DNA of 35,106 nucleotides, from positions 1-35,106 of the forward strand of contig MPML01000053.1 in NCBI GenBank assembly GCA_002238445.1, given 5' to 3'. The DNA comes from Caldilineaceae bacterium bin5 (GTDB taxonomy: Bacteria > Chloroflexota > Anaerolineae > Caldilineales > Caldilineaceae). Numbering within the stretch: position 1 is the stretch's first letter; the number at the start of each line of letters is the position of its first letter. The notes beneath the pieces were generated by a model. That model saw only the letters and a program-made list of their open reading frames with translations. It searched no databases and was not told the origin of the DNA. The translations under genes were made by a program, and so were the position numbers. Shown here piece by piece: positions 23,818 to 32,711 of this stretch.

Positions 23818-25782
23818 ATGACTGCGCAACCACGCCGCGCCTCCTCTGAAGAGGGAGGCATGCAACAATCTCTCCTGGCCGAAGTTGGCAACCGGATCGA
23901 ACCTGCCGTCACACTGACGGAGCTTCGGATGCGCGACTTCGCAATCATCGACCGGCTGCATCTTCGGTTCCACAATGGACTGAACATTCTGACCGGAGAA
24001 ACCGGCGCGGGCAAATCGATCATTATCGACGCGATCGGACTGCTGTTGGGCGACAGGGCAACGGCGGACTTGGTGCGGGCAGGCACAGATCGGGCGGAGG
24101 TCGAAGCTGTTTTCCAACTGGGAGCCGGGGCGCTGACGAGCGAACGCGAAAGCCCGGAGAGCGCACCCGACGACTCCCCCGCAGCAGACGCCATCCGCTG
24201 TCTGATGGAGGCCGAAGGGCTGGACGATCCCGACGCGCCGGAGAGGCTCATCATCAGCCGGGAGGTGCGGCGCAGCGGACGAAATTTCTGCCGTATCAAC
24301 GGGCGCACGGTCTCGCGTCAGCTTCTGAGTGAGATGGCGGCCCTGCTCGTCGACATTCACGGACAGGGGGAGCATTTGAATCTGCTGCGTCCCCGCACAC
24401 ACGTGGATCTGTTGGACCGGTACGGCGGCCTGCTGCCCCTGCGCGGCCAGGCGGGGCGCAAGGCGCAAGCGGTTCAGCAGACGCGCAGAGAGCTGGAGCG
24501 GCTGCGCAGCGATGCGCGCACCATCGCGCAACGGCTCGACATCCTCAGCTTTCAGGTTGAGGAAATCGCGGAGGCGGCGCTGGAAGCCGGCGAAGAGAGC
24601 GAACTGGAGGCGGAGCGCAAGCGGCTGGGAAATGCCGAAACACTCCTGCAGCTGGCGAACGGGGCGGCAACTCTGCTGAACGAGGGCGAGGGCGGAATGC
24701 CAGGGATCATCGACGGTTTGGCTGAGGCCGCCGGCCGTGTCGAACGCCTGGCCCGGATCGACGATGGGATGGCAGCCGCAGCCACGACCGGGCAGGGACT
24801 GCTGGAGGAGCTGTCCGATCTGGCGCGGGATTTGCAGGGCTACGCCGACGGGCTGGAGTTCAATCCGCAACGACTGATCGAAGTCGAAGAGCGGCTGGCC
24901 CTGATCAGCAATCTCAAACGCAAGTACGGCGACACGACGACCGAAATCCTGGCGTTTGCAGCCGCGGCGCAGGCGGAGTTGGAAGAGTTGAGCAACTGGG
25001 AGGCGCAGACGGCCGCGTTGGAGGAAGAGGAAGAGAAGCTTTTGCACGAGATCGGCGCGCTGGGCGCAGAGCTGAGTGAGGCGCGGGCAGCGGTCGGCGA
25101 GCAGATGGCCCGGCAGGTGGAGACGGAGTTGGGGCAGTTAAGTATGCAACACGCCCGTTTCGCGGTCGCGGTGGAGATGGAAGAGCAGGAGGATGGCGCC
25201 TACCTGCCGGACGGCCGGCGCGTCGCCTTCGGCAGCAGCGGCGTCGACCGGGTTGAATTCTTGATCAGCGCCAATCCGGGTGAGCCGGTCAAGCCCATGG
25301 CCAAGGTGGCCTCGGGCGGCGAGACTGCGCGCCTGATGCTGGCGTTGAAGGGGGCGCTTGCGCAGGCCGATCAGACGCCGATTCTGATTTTCGACGAGAT
25401 CGACCAGGGTATCGGCGGCCGGGTGGGCGGGGTCGTAGGAGAAAAGTTATGGAATCTGACCGGTCAGCGGCCGTTGACCGCCGCCGTCTCCAACCATGCC
25501 AAGGCAGACGGGCCGGAGGATGGTAGTGCGCCGCGCCATCAGGTGTTGTGTATCACCCATCTGCCCCAATTGGCTGCGTTTGCCGACCTCCACCTGACCG
25601 TGCGCAAACGGACTTTCGAGAGTGATGGCGAACTGCGCACCGGCACGGATGTGCAGCCGGTCGAGGGGCCGGCGCGTATTGAGGAGTTGACGCAGATGTT
25701 GGGGGCCGTCAGTGATGCCGGGCGGCAGTCGGTTGTGGAGATGCTGGCCGTTGTCGATCAGTTGCACAGCGGCGGCCAGTGA
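23818..25782 (+). CDS. recN: DNA repair protein RecN
   Basis: A 654-residue SMC-like ATPase that acts in recombinational repair of double-strand breaks. Walker A G-E-T-G-A-G-K-S is at residues 60-67, preceded by TLTELRMRDFAIIDRLHLRFHNGLNILTG, the RecN N-terminal signature. A long coiled-coil middle (rich in Glu, Leu and Arg) follows. The C-terminal head has PVKPMAKVASGGETARLMLALK (ABC signature), ILIFDEIDQGIGGRVGGVVGEKL (Walker B and D-loop) and VLCITHLPQLAAFADLH. It is longer than the usual 550-570 residues because of about 30 extra N-terminal residues (a later start is possible) and an insertion of about 25 residues (RPLTAAVSNHAKADGPEDGS) before the VLCITHLPQ strand. No clear ribosome binding site precedes the ATG. 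It is followed by an NfeD-family gene on the same strand, 55 bases away. Confidence 0.93.
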   Translation: MTAQPRRASSEEGGMQQSLLAEVGNRIEPAVTLTELRMRDFAIIDRLHLRFHNGLNILTGETGAGKSIIIDAIGLLLGDRATADLVRAGTDRAEVEAVFQLGAGALTSERESPESAPDDSPAADAIRCLMEAEGLDDPDAPERLIISREVRRSGRNFCRINGRTVSRQLLSEMAALLVDIHGQGEHLNLLRPRTHVDLLDRYGGLLPLRGQAGRKAQAVQQTRRELERLRSDARTIAQRLDILSFQVEEIAEAALEAGEESELEAERKRLGNAETLLQLANGAATLLNEGEGGMPGIIDGLAEAAGRVERLARIDDGMAAAATTGQGLLEELSDLARDLQGYADGLEFNPQRLIEVEERLALISNLKRKYGDTTTEILAFAAAAQAELEELSNWEAQTAALEEEEEKLLHEIGALGAELSEARAAVGEQMARQVETELGQLSMQHARFAVAVEMEEQEDGAYLPDGRRVAFGSSGVDRVEFLISANPGEPVKPMAKVASGGETARLMLALKGALAQADQTPILIFDEIDQGIGGRVGGVVGEKLWNLTGQRPLTAAVSNHAKADGPEDGSAPRHQVLCITHLPQLAAFADLHLTVRKRTFESDGELRTGTDVQPVEGPARIEELTQMLGAVSDAGRQSVVEMLAVVDQLHSGGQ

Positions 25783-25837
25783 CCTGCGGCTGGCGACAAG
25801 TGCCGTAGGCTAGGGGAGGATGACAGGAAGGCTACAG

Positions 25838-27289
25838 ATGTTCAGACGCCGCGGGAAAAACGTGAATGGGGCAGGCGGGCCGCTTCTGATAAGGCTCTAT
25901 CGCACTTTCTATCTATCGTGCCTGCTGTTGGGGATGTTCCTGACCGTGATAGACGGTGTACAGGCGGCCAACCCTGCCGGGGTGCGCCGCGCAGATCTCG
26001 CTGGTCAAGGGCAGGCGATCTCTGGGCAGGCGGGGTCCTCTTTTGTCTTGGTTTTAACGTTTCGCGGGGCGGTGACACCGGTGCTGCGACAGTATCTCAG
26101 CGGCGCGATTGAGGAGGCGCAGCTGGATGGGGCCGAGGCGGTGGTCCTGCGCCTGGACACCCCCGGCGGCAGCGTCGAAGTGACCAAGCAGATTGTGCAG
26201 GACATGTTGGCTTCACCTGTGCCGGTGGTGGTATATGTCGCGCCGTCGGCCGCGCAAGCCGGCAGCGCGGGCACGTTTATCACGCTGGCCGGGCACGTTG
26301 CGGCGATGGCGCCCGGCAGCAGCATCGGCGCGGCCAGCCCCGTCGGCGGTCAGGGGGAAGATATCGGCGACACGATGGAGGCGAAGGTCGTCAATATCCT
26401 CAGCGCCGACATCGAGAACCTGGCCGCGCGTCGCGGCGAGGATGCGGTCGAATGGGCTGTGGCGGCGGTGCAGGAGGCAGCGGCGGCGACAGACACGCGT
26501 GCGCTGGAGCTGGGCGTGATCGACTTCATCGCGACAAATGTGCCGGATCTGCTGGATCAGATGGACGGTTTCGTCGTCACGGTGCTGGGCGAAGAGCGAA
26601 CGCTGCGCACTGAGGATGCGCTGATCATGCCGCGCGAGCTGTCGCCGTTGCAGGAGTTTCTGAACTTCATCAGCAACCCCAGCGTGGCCACCATTCTGCT
26701 GACGCTCGGCTCGATTGGACTGATCGCGGAAATCTACAATCCGGGGACATTCATTCCGGGCATGATCGGCCTGATCAGCCTGCTGTTGGGGTTGTACTCA
26801 TTGGGTCAGTTGGAGGCGAATTTCGCCGGTTTGGCGCTGATTGGTTTGGCGCTGATCCTGCTGGTGGCCGAGGCATTCACGCCGGCGTTTGGCGCGCTCG
26901 CCTTGGGCGGTACGGTCGCGTTCATTTTTGGCAGCGCGTTGCTTTTCGACGCGCCGGGGTTGGCTGTGCCGTGGGTGACGATCATCTCGCTGGGGGTGGC
27001 GATGGGCGCGTTCGCCCTGTTTGTGGGCGGCAAGGTTGTGGCGGCCCAACGGCTGGGTACGGCCACCGGCAGCGAAGGTGTGATTGGCTCGTTGGCGACC
27101 GTGCGGGTTCCCTTTGCGGAGAACGGGCGGGGCAAGGTTCTGCTGGCAGGCGAGCTATGGAACGCGCAGTTGCGCAGCGCATCCTCCGATGAAGCGGCGC
27201 CCGCCGATGTCGGCGATCAGGTCGAGGTGGAGGCGAGGGAGGGCTACACGCTTGTCGTCAGTCCCCGCGAGGAGGATGAAGAGAATTGA
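25838..27289 (+). CDS. NfeD-family membrane serine protease
   Basis: 483 residues from the ATG at 25838, preferred over 25820 because AGGAAG lies seven bases upstream. Order: signal or anchor segment (YLSCLLLGMFLTVIDGVQA); ClpP/crotonase-like protease domain with RLDTPGGSVEVTKQIVQDML, catalytic Ser in AGSAGTFITLAGHVAAMAP (Ser143) and the likely catalytic Lys in DTMEAKVVNILS (Lys183), a 40-residue gap close to the Ser-Lys spacing of the archaeal homologue; four or five membrane segments (about 285-420); and a C-terminal OB-fold NfeD domain (GSEGVIGSLATVRVPF.. to VEVEAREGYTLVVS). Family members cleave stomatin-like proteins in membranes. The usual SPFH/stomatin partner is not next to it here. 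It is convergent with the DUF4276 gene. Confidence 0.88.
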   Translation: MFRRRGKNVNGAGGPLLIRLYRTFYLSCLLLGMFLTVIDGVQAANPAGVRRADLAGQGQAISGQAGSSFVLVLTFRGAVTPVLRQYLSGAIEEAQLDGAEAVVLRLDTPGGSVEVTKQIVQDMLASPVPVVVYVAPSAAQAGSAGTFITLAGHVAAMAPGSSIGAASPVGGQGEDIGDTMEAKVVNILSADIENLAARRGEDAVEWAVAAVQEAAAATDTRALELGVIDFIATNVPDLLDQMDGFVVTVLGEERTLRTEDALIMPRELSPLQEFLNFISNPSVATILLTLGSIGLIAEIYNPGTFIPGMIGLISLLLGLYSLGQLEANFAGLALIGLALILLVAEAFTPAFGALALGGTVAFIFGSALLFDAPGLAVPWVTIISLGVAMGAFALFVGGKVVAAQRLGTATGSEGVIGSLATVRVPFAENGRGKVLLAGELWNAQLRSASSDEAAPADVGDQVEVEAREGYTLVVSPREEDEEN

Positions 27290-27370
27290 CCTTCGGCGGA
27301 CTGAGCGCGGTAAGGTAAGGGTAGGTTGACCTACTCCGCTTCATGCCAATCGTCCCAACGTGCGCCCATA

Positions 27371-27991
27371 TCAGGTGTGACCAATCAACTCCCTGAGCGC
27401 ATCTCGAAAACACTGGAAACTATGTGAGCGATTGTTTTCCGGGTCAAGGAATGGGCCGATCGATTGTGCGGCTTCAATTTTGCGCAGACGGTTCTTGTAG
27501 TACCCGGCCCGTTGCAGGATTCTCTCGAAGTGCTCCCAGGTCCCGCCCTGAATCGCGTCGGGGTTTCGGTATCGTTGTTGTCTAGGGATTGCCGGTGAAA
27601 CTCTGGGGTAGGCGTTCTGCACTGCCTGCCAGTCGCCGAAGTACCAGGCCTCCAGTTCTTCGATAACGATGCGATTTATAACGGTGAATTGGCCGCCAGC
27701 AGGCCAACTGCGGGTGGCAAGACCGGCATTTAGAGCAATCTGTTCGAGTTGTGCCTTTAGTCTTTCGCAATCCTCGTTATCACGGTCTACAAGTACAACG
27801 ATTTTATGGTTTGCGGGAATCCACCGTGCATACCCCTGCAGGCGAGAAGGAAGGTTCTTCAAGAGTTGATCTTTACTCTGAAACGGGCGTATTTTGAACT
27901 CTGTACGGCCCAATATCATTGGAAGTACAACGCGCAAAAAGGCTTCCATTGACGGTTCTTCGACGATGAAATCAATGGATGTTGCAGTCAC
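27371..27991 (-). CDS. DUF4276-like protein, TOPRIM-type fold, partner of the AAA ATPase
   Basis: A 206-residue protein starting at GTG 27991, overlapping the ATPase stop by four bases (GTGA). Motifs resemble the DUF4276 family and a TOPRIM-like metal site: an early Glu pair in IDFIVEEPSMEAFL (residues 7-19), DxD in KIVVLVDRDNEDC (Asp69, Asp71) and the strongly family-like VIEELEAWYFGDW (about 109-121). It could be a nuclease or nucleotide-processing effector. Pairing of a TOPRIM-like protein with an AAA ATPase is known from PARIS (AriA/AriB) and, in fused form, from OLD nucleases, both phage-defence types. The assignment to defence here is inference. The family match is from memory of motifs. 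Confidence 0.75.
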   Translation of the reverse strand: MTATSIDFIVEEPSMEAFLRVVLPMILGRTEFKIRPFQSKDQLLKNLPSRLQGYARWIPANHKIVVLVDRDNEDCERLKAQLEQIALNAGLATRSWPAGGQFTVINRIVIEELEAWYFGDWQAVQNAYPRVSPAIPRQQRYRNPDAIQGGTWEHFERILQRAGYYKNRLRKIEAAQSIGPFLDPENNRSHSFQCFRDALRELIGHT

Positions 27992-29214
27992 GAATTAAGC
28001 CGCTCATCCTCGGGCGCGCCCGCGTTCACCAGAGGATCGCCCATGCCGAAATAGCCTTCCAGCCAGAGATGCCCCAACGATGCGCCAGCATCCATGAATT
28101 CAGGGATGCCTTTAATTTCAGAGCAGCGGGTCGCGTGCGTGTACCCTTCATCGTCCCGGTGTAGTACGCGTACCTCGTCTTGCCGCACGCCGTTGAGAAA
28201 GTCCGGGGAATGGGTGGTGATCATCAGTTGCGCGCGTTCACTGGCTGCCCTGAATTCCTCGCAGAGACCTGGCAACAGGCGAGGATGCAGGAAGTTTTCC
28301 GGCTCCTCGATGCCGATAAAGCGCGGCGGCTGGGGGTCGTTGAGAAGAACGAGATAGGCCAACATCTTCAGGGTCCCGTCGGAGGCGAAACGGGAGAGTA
28401 CCGGTTGTTCGAACGGCGCATCCTTGACGAGCAAAAGCAGACGGCCATCCGGCATCGGCTCTGTTTCCACCCGCTCCAGCCTGGGCACCCGCCTGCGCAA
28501 CTGGGCGAAAATCTCTTCCAGCCTCTGCGGGTGTTGTTCATTCAGATATTGAATGACATTCGCAAGATTGTCTCCTGTGCGCGAGAGTTTTTCCTGGGGT
28601 CCGGCCTCCGGCTGGCTGCGGGCGTCGTCGATTGAAAGGTAGGAAACGTGCCAGTCGGTGATGAACTCGCGCAGGGCAGCTACCCGGGGGTGATCTGCGA
28701 ACTGCCCTAGTGTGTTGACCGCCAGCACGTCCGACGAGCGCAATGAAATCGCTATTCGGCGATCCTGCGCGTCTGGCATTTCCCCGCTGACCGCCTGACC
28801 TTGACCTTTCTGAAAATGCAGGAAGCGGACGGGCGTTCCACGCGAGCCGCGTCGCCATTGCAACCACTCTTCCACGACGATGGGGCCGCGCGCGTCTTCG
28901 TCGATAGCCAAGCGGTAGGTGATAAGCGGTTGCTGCGGTCGTTCTCGATATTTCAGCTCGAAGATAATCGGCCCCGCTGCGCCGCGGCTTCGTAGCTCCC
29001 TGGCGCGGCCTCTGCGATCCCAAGCCGCGCGCAGTCCTTGCTGGAAACATTCGGAGAGAAAGCTGAAAACATCAAAAAGCGTCGACTTCCCGCTGCCATT
29101 CGGCCCAATCAGGACGGTGAACGGGGTGATCCTTCTGAGTTCCACCTGTTTGAGCGCCCGATAGTTTTCAACGCGCAGTTGCTCGACACGTGGCGGTGAT
29201 TTGTCCTCCGTCAC
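27988..29214 (-). CDS. AAA family ATPase (AAA_15/AAA_21, OLD-like)
   Basis: 408 residues. I chose GTG at 29214 because AGGAGG lies five bases upstream; the longer frame would run into the endonuclease III gene. Head motifs: RVEQLRVENYRALKQVEL, Walker A G-P-N-G-S-G-K-S-T at 37-45, an ABC-like region RFASDGTLKMLAYLVLL, Walker B FIGIEEPENFLHPRLL, and a switch motif LMITTHSPDFLNGV. This order is that of OLD-like/RecF-like ATPases without a fused TOPRIM domain. The downstream gene, overlapped by four bases, supplies a TOPRIM-like protein, so the two look like a split two-component module. Related ATPase pairs act in phage defence; that role here is inferred. No separate promoter is visible, so it may be read through from the nth gene 50 bases upstream. 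Confidence 0.85.
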   Translation of the reverse strand: MTEDKSPPRVEQLRVENYRALKQVELRRITPFTVLIGPNGSGKSTLFDVFSFLSECFQQGLRAAWDRRGRARELRSRGAAGPIIFELKYRERPQQPLITYRLAIDEDARGPIVVEEWLQWRRGSRGTPVRFLHFQKGQGQAVSGEMPDAQDRRIAISLRSSDVLAVNTLGQFADHPRVAALREFITDWHVSYLSIDDARSQPEAGPQEKLSRTGDNLANVIQYLNEQHPQRLEEIFAQLRRRVPRLERVETEPMPDGRLLLLVKDAPFEQPVLSRFASDGTLKMLAYLVLLNDPQPPRFIGIEEPENFLHPRLLPGLCEEFRAASERAQLMITTHSPDFLNGVRQDEVRVLHRDDEGYTHATRCSEIKGIPEFMDAGASLGHLWLEGYFGMGDPLVNAGAPEDERLNS

Positions 29215-29264
29215 ATAGACCTCCTGAACGATTGAGGGAGTGGTGGAACGGTGTGGAGCACTCT

Positions 29265-29879
29265 CTAAACCTCGGCCGACGGGCACAGTTCGGCCAGGGT
29301 GCAGTTGCCGCAGTCCGGCTTGCGGGCGTCACAGACGCGGCGCCCGTGGAAGATCAACAGGTGGGAGATGTCGATCCAATCTTCGGCGGGTATGAGCGCC
29401 ATCAGATCCCTTTCGATCTTCTCCGGGGTTTTCTGCTTGGTCAGGCCCAGCCGCTGGGAGAGCCGCTTGACATGCGTGTCGACGACGACGCCGTCGGCCA
29501 GGCCAAAACAGACGCCGCGCACGACGTTGGCGGTTTTGCGGGCCACGCCGGGCAGCCGGATCAGTTCATCCATCTCGCGCGGCACTTCGCCGCCGAACTC
29601 CTGGCAGATCAGTGCGCTTGCGCCCTGTAGACTCTTGGCCTTGTTGCGAAAGAAACCGGTGGAGCGAATCAACTCCTCCACTTCCGCGCGGTCGGCGGCG
29701 GCCATGGCCGCAGGTGTCGGGAAGCGGGCGAACAGGGTCGGTGTCACCTGGTTGACCCGCTCGTCAGTGCATTGAGCTGAAAGAATCGTCGCCACCAGCA
29801 GTTGAAACGGGTTCTGGTGGTCTAAGGCGCAGTGTGCATCGGGATGCGCGGCTCGCAAACGACGTATCAGTTCTGACAT
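29265..29879 (-). CDS. nth: Endonuclease III (DNA glycosylase/AP lyase)
   Basis: 204 residues, normal for Nth. It removes oxidised pyrimidines in base excision repair. All key elements are present: helix-hairpin-helix LPGVARKTANVV with catalytic Lys115, catalytic Asp134 in VVVDTHVKRLSQRLG, and a C-terminal iron-sulfur cluster with Cys183, 190, 193 and 199 (C-x6-C-x2-C-x5-C). The ATG at 29879 overlaps the upstream phosphoribosyltransferase stop by one base (TGATG); a TTG one codon earlier is possible. Operon with the phosphoribosyltransferase is likely. Confidence 0.95.
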   Translation of the reverse strand: MSELIRRLRAAHPDAHCALDHQNPFQLLVATILSAQCTDERVNQVTPTLFARFPTPAAMAAADRAEVEELIRSTGFFRNKAKSLQGASALICQEFGGEVPREMDELIRLPGVARKTANVVRGVCFGLADGVVVDTHVKRLSQRLGLTKQKTPEKIERDLMALIPAEDWIDISHLLIFHGRRVCDARKPDCGNCTLAELCPSAEV

Positions 29880-30400
29880 CAAGAGAGCTCCGGCGCGGGT
29901 CGGCGGACCGATACCAGGTCGTCTGAATCGTCGATACGCTGCCAGGGGTAGTAGATCCAGTCCTCGGTCAGTTCGGCGTAGTAATCCGGTTTCTCGTTCT
30001 TAAAGAGATTCTGCCGTTGCTTCCAGTGGAGCACTGCCGTCTCGGCGGTGGCGCCGGTGCCCTGCACACGGCTCTTGACGGTGACGATCGTGCGCCCCCG
30101 ATCCCAGATATTATCGACGATCAGGATCTTTTTTCCGTTCAGGATCGCATTTGCAGGGAACTGTTGGAAGCGGGGCCAACTCATCTCCGCGCGAACGCCG
30201 GGCCCGCTCTGAAACACGACCGAAGCGGTCAGGACATCTTTCATCTTCAGCGCCTCGGCGATCATACCGCCGGGTACGATGCCGCCGCGGGTGATCAGGA
30301 GGAGCGCGTCATAGGGGGTATTAAGCTGCATCACGACTTTGGTGATCAATTCTTCCACGTCATGCCAAGTCAGGTAAAGTCTTTCCATCTGTGTCTCCAT
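29879..30400 (-). CDS. Phosphoribosyltransferase (purine salvage type)
   Basis: 173 residues from the ATG at 30400; a second ATG at 30388 has GGAG six bases upstream and may be the real start, giving MERLYLTWHDVEEL. The type I PRTase core is visible: strand and loop YDALLLITRGGIVPGGMIAEAL near residues 30-51 and the PRPP-binding motif ILIVDNIWDRGRTIVTVKSR at about 92-111. The final part, KPDYYAELTEDWIYYPWQ, is like xanthine/guanine phosphoribosyltransferase (Gpt-like) C-termini. It would convert a purine base and PRPP to a nucleotide in the cytoplasm; the exact base is not determined. The stop overlaps nth by one base. Confidence 0.88.
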   Translation of the reverse strand: METQMERLYLTWHDVEELITKVVMQLNTPYDALLLITRGGIVPGGMIAEALKMKDVLTASVVFQSGPGVRAEMSWPRFQQFPANAILNGKKILIVDNIWDRGRTIVTVKSRVQGTGATAETAVLHWKQRQNLFKNEKPDYYAELTEDWIYYPWQRIDDSDDLVSVRRPAPELS

Positions 30401-30509
30401 TGTTTGCCCGCCGCCCAGTGATCAGGTTGCTGTCAAGTTTCCAAACTTCTGGAGCCGGCGGCAGTCTCAGCGCCGCATGCGGGCAGGGGCGTCTGCAACA
30501 GTTTTTTCA

Positions 30510-32711
30510 TCAACGATCCGAAGTATTTGCCTGTTCAGCGGATTCGATTCCGTAAAATATGCTGAGTAACGCGCTGGCGGCGCCGGCGCGAGGATCGCGC
30601 GCGGTCAGTTCTACGACAGTAGGCTGGCCCGGCTCGACCTCTACCTGAATCACCGCGGCCGAGGACCCATTAGAGGTGCCCGCCGGCTGCTGGTCCGCTA
30701 AGGCGAACGTTGACGTCCGCAGCGTGATGTGCGCGGGCAGCGCGAAATGCAGACTGTAGGCGCCGGGCCGCAGATCGAAGAAGCGGAATTCCCCGAGCGC
30801 GTCGGTCTCCGTCCGGGCGATCACCGTGCCGGCCCTGTCGGTGAGCTCAACCGGCGTATTGGGAATCTGCGCACTGCCGGCGATCCACGCGCCGCCGCCG
30901 GGCCGCACTGTCAACACGAGCGGGTCGTGGTCGCTGGAACCATATACGGGCGCGCTGGCGGGCGCATGCTCTGCGCTCTCAGGTGGCGCGATGGGATAGT
31001 CGGCGTTGATATGCGCGATGTCGAACCCGCTGAAATCGGGCATCATGCCCGCTGTCAGCAGCAGATGATCCAGCGTCTGACTGGCCCCATTGAAGATGTA
31101 GGTGTAACGGTCCTGTAGCGGCAGGGCGTCAAAGGCGTGCCAAAGTAGAATGTGCCCCTGCTCGCGAGCCGCGCCATCAGCGGGTTGGGCGCCATGTTGC
31201 AGGGTCTCCACCGGTTTGCTGGCCTGGAAATCATTCAGGTCGCCCAGTACGACGACGTGGGCGTCGGGGTCCGTGTCCAGACGGGCCTGTACAATCGAGG
31301 CTACGTGCTCCGCCTGTAGTGTCCGATGCACGACGTTCACCGACTCATCGCCGCGCTTGCTGCGCCAGTGATTGACCACCACCGTCAGCGGGTAGTCTTC
31401 GCCCCAGGGGCCGCGCACAAGCAGATCTGCGACCAGAGGCGGCCGGTTGAAGAGCGGCAGGCGCCGGGCAGGGCACTGGCCCGGGATCAGTCGTACGCTG
31501 AAGCTGAAGCGGGTACATGCCTGTTCGTTCTGCGCGTTGAGAACTGTCACCCGGTCGTTGCGTACCAGCAGACTGTTGGTAAGCGGGAAAGCGGGATTGA
31601 CCGTTCCGGGGCCGGCAAATGCGATCGCGCTGTAGTCCAGCCCGCTGACATCTGCCAGAACTCGCGCCAGATTTTCGGCGTCTTCGGGCTTGCCGGTCTC
31701 CTGCAGGCCGATGATTTCACAGTTTTGCAGGCCGCCGGCAATGACAGCCGCGCGCTGGTGCAGCGCGGCCTCGTAGTCGGCCGCGTCGGGCAACTGATCG
31801 TGGCCCCGGCCCAGCCCCAAAACGTTGAAGGAGCAGATCCGGAAGGCGCCCGCGTCCGGCAGGGCCGCCTGCTCGGTCGATTCATGGCGGGAGAGAACCC
31901 GGATCTCCTCTCCCGGCAGCGGCAGCAGCAGATATTTGCCGAAACTGTAGTCGATAACCGCCAGCATCGCCAACCCCGGCTCGGCCGCGCGGACCTGCAC
32001 GCGATCCCCCCAGGCCACCGGCGGCAGGTCCGCGCCCAGCCCGTTGCCCAGGAAGATCAGCCCGGCGGCATCGGCGGGGTTGGATTGGAAGACCCGTCCG
32101 CCTTGTACGAAGGGCAGGGCCTGATCGGCGATGAGCGCAATCTCGACATTGCCGTTGCTGAACCGCTTGGTCGGACCCTGGACCACGCCCTGCAGGTCTT
32201 CGAATGCGACGAGCATGCCTTCGAATGGCTCCAGCAATGACTCCGGGTCGACGTTGGGTGTCGGCAGGGGCGGCAGTGGAACTGCCAAGCCGCTCCCGCA
32301 CAGTTCGGTGGGGAGTTTCTCAAGCGAGCGCGGCGTGGTCAGCTCTGTCTTTTCGTAGTATTCGGTCGCTTCAGCGCCGCGCACGAGGATGCATTCCCAT
32401 GCTTCCACCCTGGGCGCGGACGAGGTGTAGACGAAGATACCGTCGCTCGTCTCTGGGTTGCCGTCACCGGTCGGGTCTTGCAAATAAAATCCGTTCGACT
32501 GCACGCCGATCACCAGGCCGAAAGTGGAAACACGTTGCCGCGACATGGGCGTACTCGGCCCGTCGCCCTGAATGAGGTAGATCGGCGTCAAATCCTCCGG
32601 CAATTCAGCGTGCGCGGGCGCAGCCGCGGCCGGATGGACAGCCAGCCCCAGCACACTCACCAGCAGCATTCGGATGACCAGCGGCAACGGCGGAGACAAG
32701 CGAAATTTCAT
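30510..32711 (-). CDS. Secreted endonuclease/exonuclease/phosphatase-family protein
   Basis: 733 residues with a Sec signal peptide (RLSPPLPLVIRMLLVSVLGLAVHPAAAAPAHA). The N-terminal region carries IGVQSNGFYLQDPTGDGNPETSDGIFVYT (about 68-96), the OB-like domain common in large extracellular nucleases of the ExeM/NucH type. The catalytic EEP domain runs from about residue 290 to 600: CSFNVLGLG, IIGLQETG, VVVNHWRSKRG, VVLGDLNDF (about 490) and YGSSDHDPLVL (about 592), giving the metal and catalytic residues Asn, Glu, Asp and His. A C-terminal prealbumin/carboxypeptidase-regulatory-like domain (TETDALGEFRFFDLRPGAYSLHF) follows. It probably degrades extracellular DNA or phosphoesters for nutrient use. 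No clear ribosome binding site; TATAAT on the minus strand (32779-32774) lacks a good -35. The next gene downstream on this strand begins at 30400. Confidence 0.88.
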   Translation of the reverse strand: MKFRLSPPLPLVIRMLLVSVLGLAVHPAAAAPAHAELPEDLTPIYLIQGDGPSTPMSRQRVSTFGLVIGVQSNGFYLQDPTGDGNPETSDGIFVYTSSAPRVEAWECILVRGAEATEYYEKTELTTPRSLEKLPTELCGSGLAVPLPPLPTPNVDPESLLEPFEGMLVAFEDLQGVVQGPTKRFSNGNVEIALIADQALPFVQGGRVFQSNPADAAGLIFLGNGLGADLPPVAWGDRVQVRAAEPGLAMLAVIDYSFGKYLLLPLPGEEIRVLSRHESTEQAALPDAGAFRICSFNVLGLGRGHDQLPDAADYEAALHQRAAVIAGGLQNCEIIGLQETGKPEDAENLARVLADVSGLDYSAIAFAGPGTVNPAFPLTNSLLVRNDRVTVLNAQNEQACTRFSFSVRLIPGQCPARRLPLFNRPPLVADLLVRGPWGEDYPLTVVVNHWRSKRGDESVNVVHRTLQAEHVASIVQARLDTDPDAHVVVLGDLNDFQASKPVETLQHGAQPADGAAREQGHILLWHAFDALPLQDRYTYIFNGASQTLDHLLLTAGMMPDFSGFDIAHINADYPIAPPESAEHAPASAPVYGSSDHDPLVLTVRPGGGAWIAGSAQIPNTPVELTDRAGTVIARTETDALGEFRFFDLRPGAYSLHFALPAHITLRTSTFALADQQPAGTSNGSSAAVIQVEVEPGQPTVVELTARDPRAGAASALLSIFYGIESAEQANTSDR

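Noticed and set aside
23761..25047. Minus-strand 428-codon frame opposite recN
   Set aside because: Gln/Arg-rich shadow. RecN motifs are on the other strand.
27321..27334. Palindrome GTAGGT-TG-ACCTAC between convergent genes
   Set aside because: Too short, with no T tract and no second copy; likely chance.
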